64,000 nucleotides of DNA from an uncultured Sterolibacterium sp. (GTDB taxonomy: Bacteria > Pseudomonadota > Gammaproteobacteria > Burkholderiales > Rhodocyclaceae): contig CAILCO010000087.1 of NCBI GenBank assembly GCA_903832735.1, forward strand, positions 1-64,000, given 5' to 3'. The stretch's first letter is position 1; each line of letters begins with the position of its first letter. The translations under genes and the position numbers were made by a program. The notes under the pieces are model-generated. The model ran no database searches. It was not told where the DNA came from and saw nothing but the letters and a program-made list of their open reading frames with translations. This document shows positions 63,296-64,000 of the stretch, piece after piece.

Positions 63296-63973
63296 ATGAG
63301 CGGAAGCGCATCGGCCAAGAGCCGGAAAATGCCCGGTACGCCCCCGGTGCGCGCCCAGCTTGCCTACGAGCGCATGCTCCAGGCGATACAGTTGGGCCAG
63401 CTGACTTCGGGCACCCGGGTACGCGAAGCCGACGTCGCACAATGGCTGCAAATCAGCCGCACCCCGGTCAGGGAGGCGATGCGCCGGCTGGAGGCCGAGG
63501 GCATGCTCTCGCACATTCCCCATGTCGGCGTGGTGATCACCGAAATCGATGCCGAGATGGTGACCGAACTCTACGCCATGCGCGAAGTGCTCGAAGGAAC
63601 GGCCGCGGGACTCGCAGCACAGCACGCCTCGCCGGCGGAAATTCACCTGCTCCAGGAGATCGTCAGGACCGGCAAGGATCTGCCCTACGATACCGTCGTG
63701 CTGATGCGGCACAACCGGGAGTTCCACGACATCATCTATCGCAGCGCGCACAACCGCTACCTGCTGAAGTCGCTCAATGCGCTGCGCGATTCCCTGGTCC
63801 TGCTCGGCAAGACCACGCTGGGGACCAAGAGCCGCGCCGCCGCAGCTCTCGCCGAACATGCCGCGATCGTCGCGGCCATCACCGCCCGCGACCAGACGGC
63901 CGCCGAGCAGCTGATGCGCAAGCACATCCGCAGCGCCTACCATGAGCGGCTGAATCTGCTCTTCAAGGGATAA
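63296..63973 (+). CDS. GntR-family (FCD) transcriptional regulator
   Basis: A 225-residue regulator with a winged-helix N-terminus (LAYERMLQAIQLGQLTSGTRVREADVAQWLQISRTPVREAMRRLEAEGML) and an all-helical FCD domain (TELYAMREVLEGTAAGLAAQHA, then RHNREFHDIIYRSAHNRYL with metal-binding His residues). FCD proteins sense carboxylic acids. ATG at 63296 is preceded by GAGG 8 nt upstream; a GTG at 63287 is an alternative. A matching palindrome lies in the promoter 1.5 kb upstream. It likely controls the flavoprotein gene and the gene that begins at 63977. Confidence 0.92.
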   Translation: MSGSASAKSRKMPGTPPVRAQLAYERMLQAIQLGQLTSGTRVREADVAQWLQISRTPVREAMRRLEAEGMLSHIPHVGVVITEIDAEMVTELYAMREVLEGTAAGLAAQHASPAEIHLLQEIVRTGKDLPYDTVVLMRHNREFHDIIYRSAHNRYLLKSLNALRDSLVLLGKTTLGTKSRAAAALAEHAAIVAAITARDQTAAEQLMRKHIRSAYHERLNLLFKG

Positions 63974-63976
63974 ATC

Positions 63977-64000
63977 ATGGCTTCAGGGAAGATCATCGAC
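63977..64000 (+). CDS. Start of a further gene (cut by window edge)
   Basis: An ATG at 63977, three bases after the GntR stop, opens a frame reading MASGKIID to the end of the window. It would be the next gene of the same unit; nothing else can be said from 8 codons. Confidence 0.4.

Overview
The window looks like chromosomal DNA of a high-GC betaproteobacterium, most likely of the Rhodocyclales / Sterolibacterium-Denitratisoma type. That is an inference from gene order and protein style, not a database result. Supporting signs are the tolC-rhodanese-pcm order, the lptB-rpoN-hpf-ptsN-hprK order, the thiD-thiE-hemL run beside rubredoxin, oxygen-independent ubiquinone genes (ubiU-ubiV-ubiT), and several molybdenum/tungsten and iron-sulfur enzymes. 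The cell is probably a facultative anaerobe. No rRNA, tRNA, CRISPR array, transposase, phage gene or origin was seen.

Layout. 1-3 kb (minus): truncated tolC, a rhodanese, pcm, and a secreted alpha-carbonic anhydrase fusion. 3-11.5 kb (plus): thiC, an Fe/Zn-chelating Cys-cluster protein, uppP, a YqiA-type esterase, an RNase II family enzyme, a TonB-like protein, aroE and mtgA. 11.5-18.3 kb (minus): a phosphotransferase-kinase fusion, a Lon-like protease, hemL, thiE and thiD. 18.4-30.4 kb (mostly plus): rubredoxin, a free-standing PilL/ChpA-N-type protein, ubiUVT behind an FNR-type box, a VanZ-like protein, a MazG-type pyrophosphohydrolase, a 2Fe-2S ferredoxin, a hydrolase, an ABC-2 exporter, an orphan coiled-coil membrane protein, cutA, dsbD and riboflavin synthase.

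30.6-44.7 kb is the accessory catabolic region. It holds a MoaD-like carrier ending in Gly-Gly, a three-subunit molybdopterin oxidoreductase, two tandem Bug solute-binding proteins, an aldehyde:ferredoxin-oxidoreductase-type enzyme, a ketopantoate-reductase-like dehydrogenase, a ThDP-dependent decarboxylase-like enzyme, an ACMSD-like amidohydrolase, a salicylate-hydroxylase-like flavoprotein and a MarR regulator. Together they suggest oxidation of a hydroxy/oxo acid, possibly aromatic, through an aldehyde to an acid. 44.8-54.5 kb is housekeeping: ribBX, ribH, nusB, thiL, pgpA, pncC, recA, recX, lptB, rpoN, hpf, ptsN, hprK. 54.5-61.6 kb holds cfa, ttcA, a pteridine reductase, tcdA, midA, an MFS transporter and a thioesterase. 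The right end starts a second catabolic locus: a TcuA-like flavoprotein and a GntR/FCD regulator behind a promoter-operator palindrome.

The most unusual signal is a family of five ~61-bp elements bounded by CTAG at four loci (24415, 35214, 52928/52985, 54494). They form a two-stem hairpin with compensatory base changes. Three of them supply the TAG stop codon of the gene they follow, and one is translated as the N-terminus of an ABC-transporter ATPase. A second, G/C-rich hairpin family sits in four other intergenic gaps.
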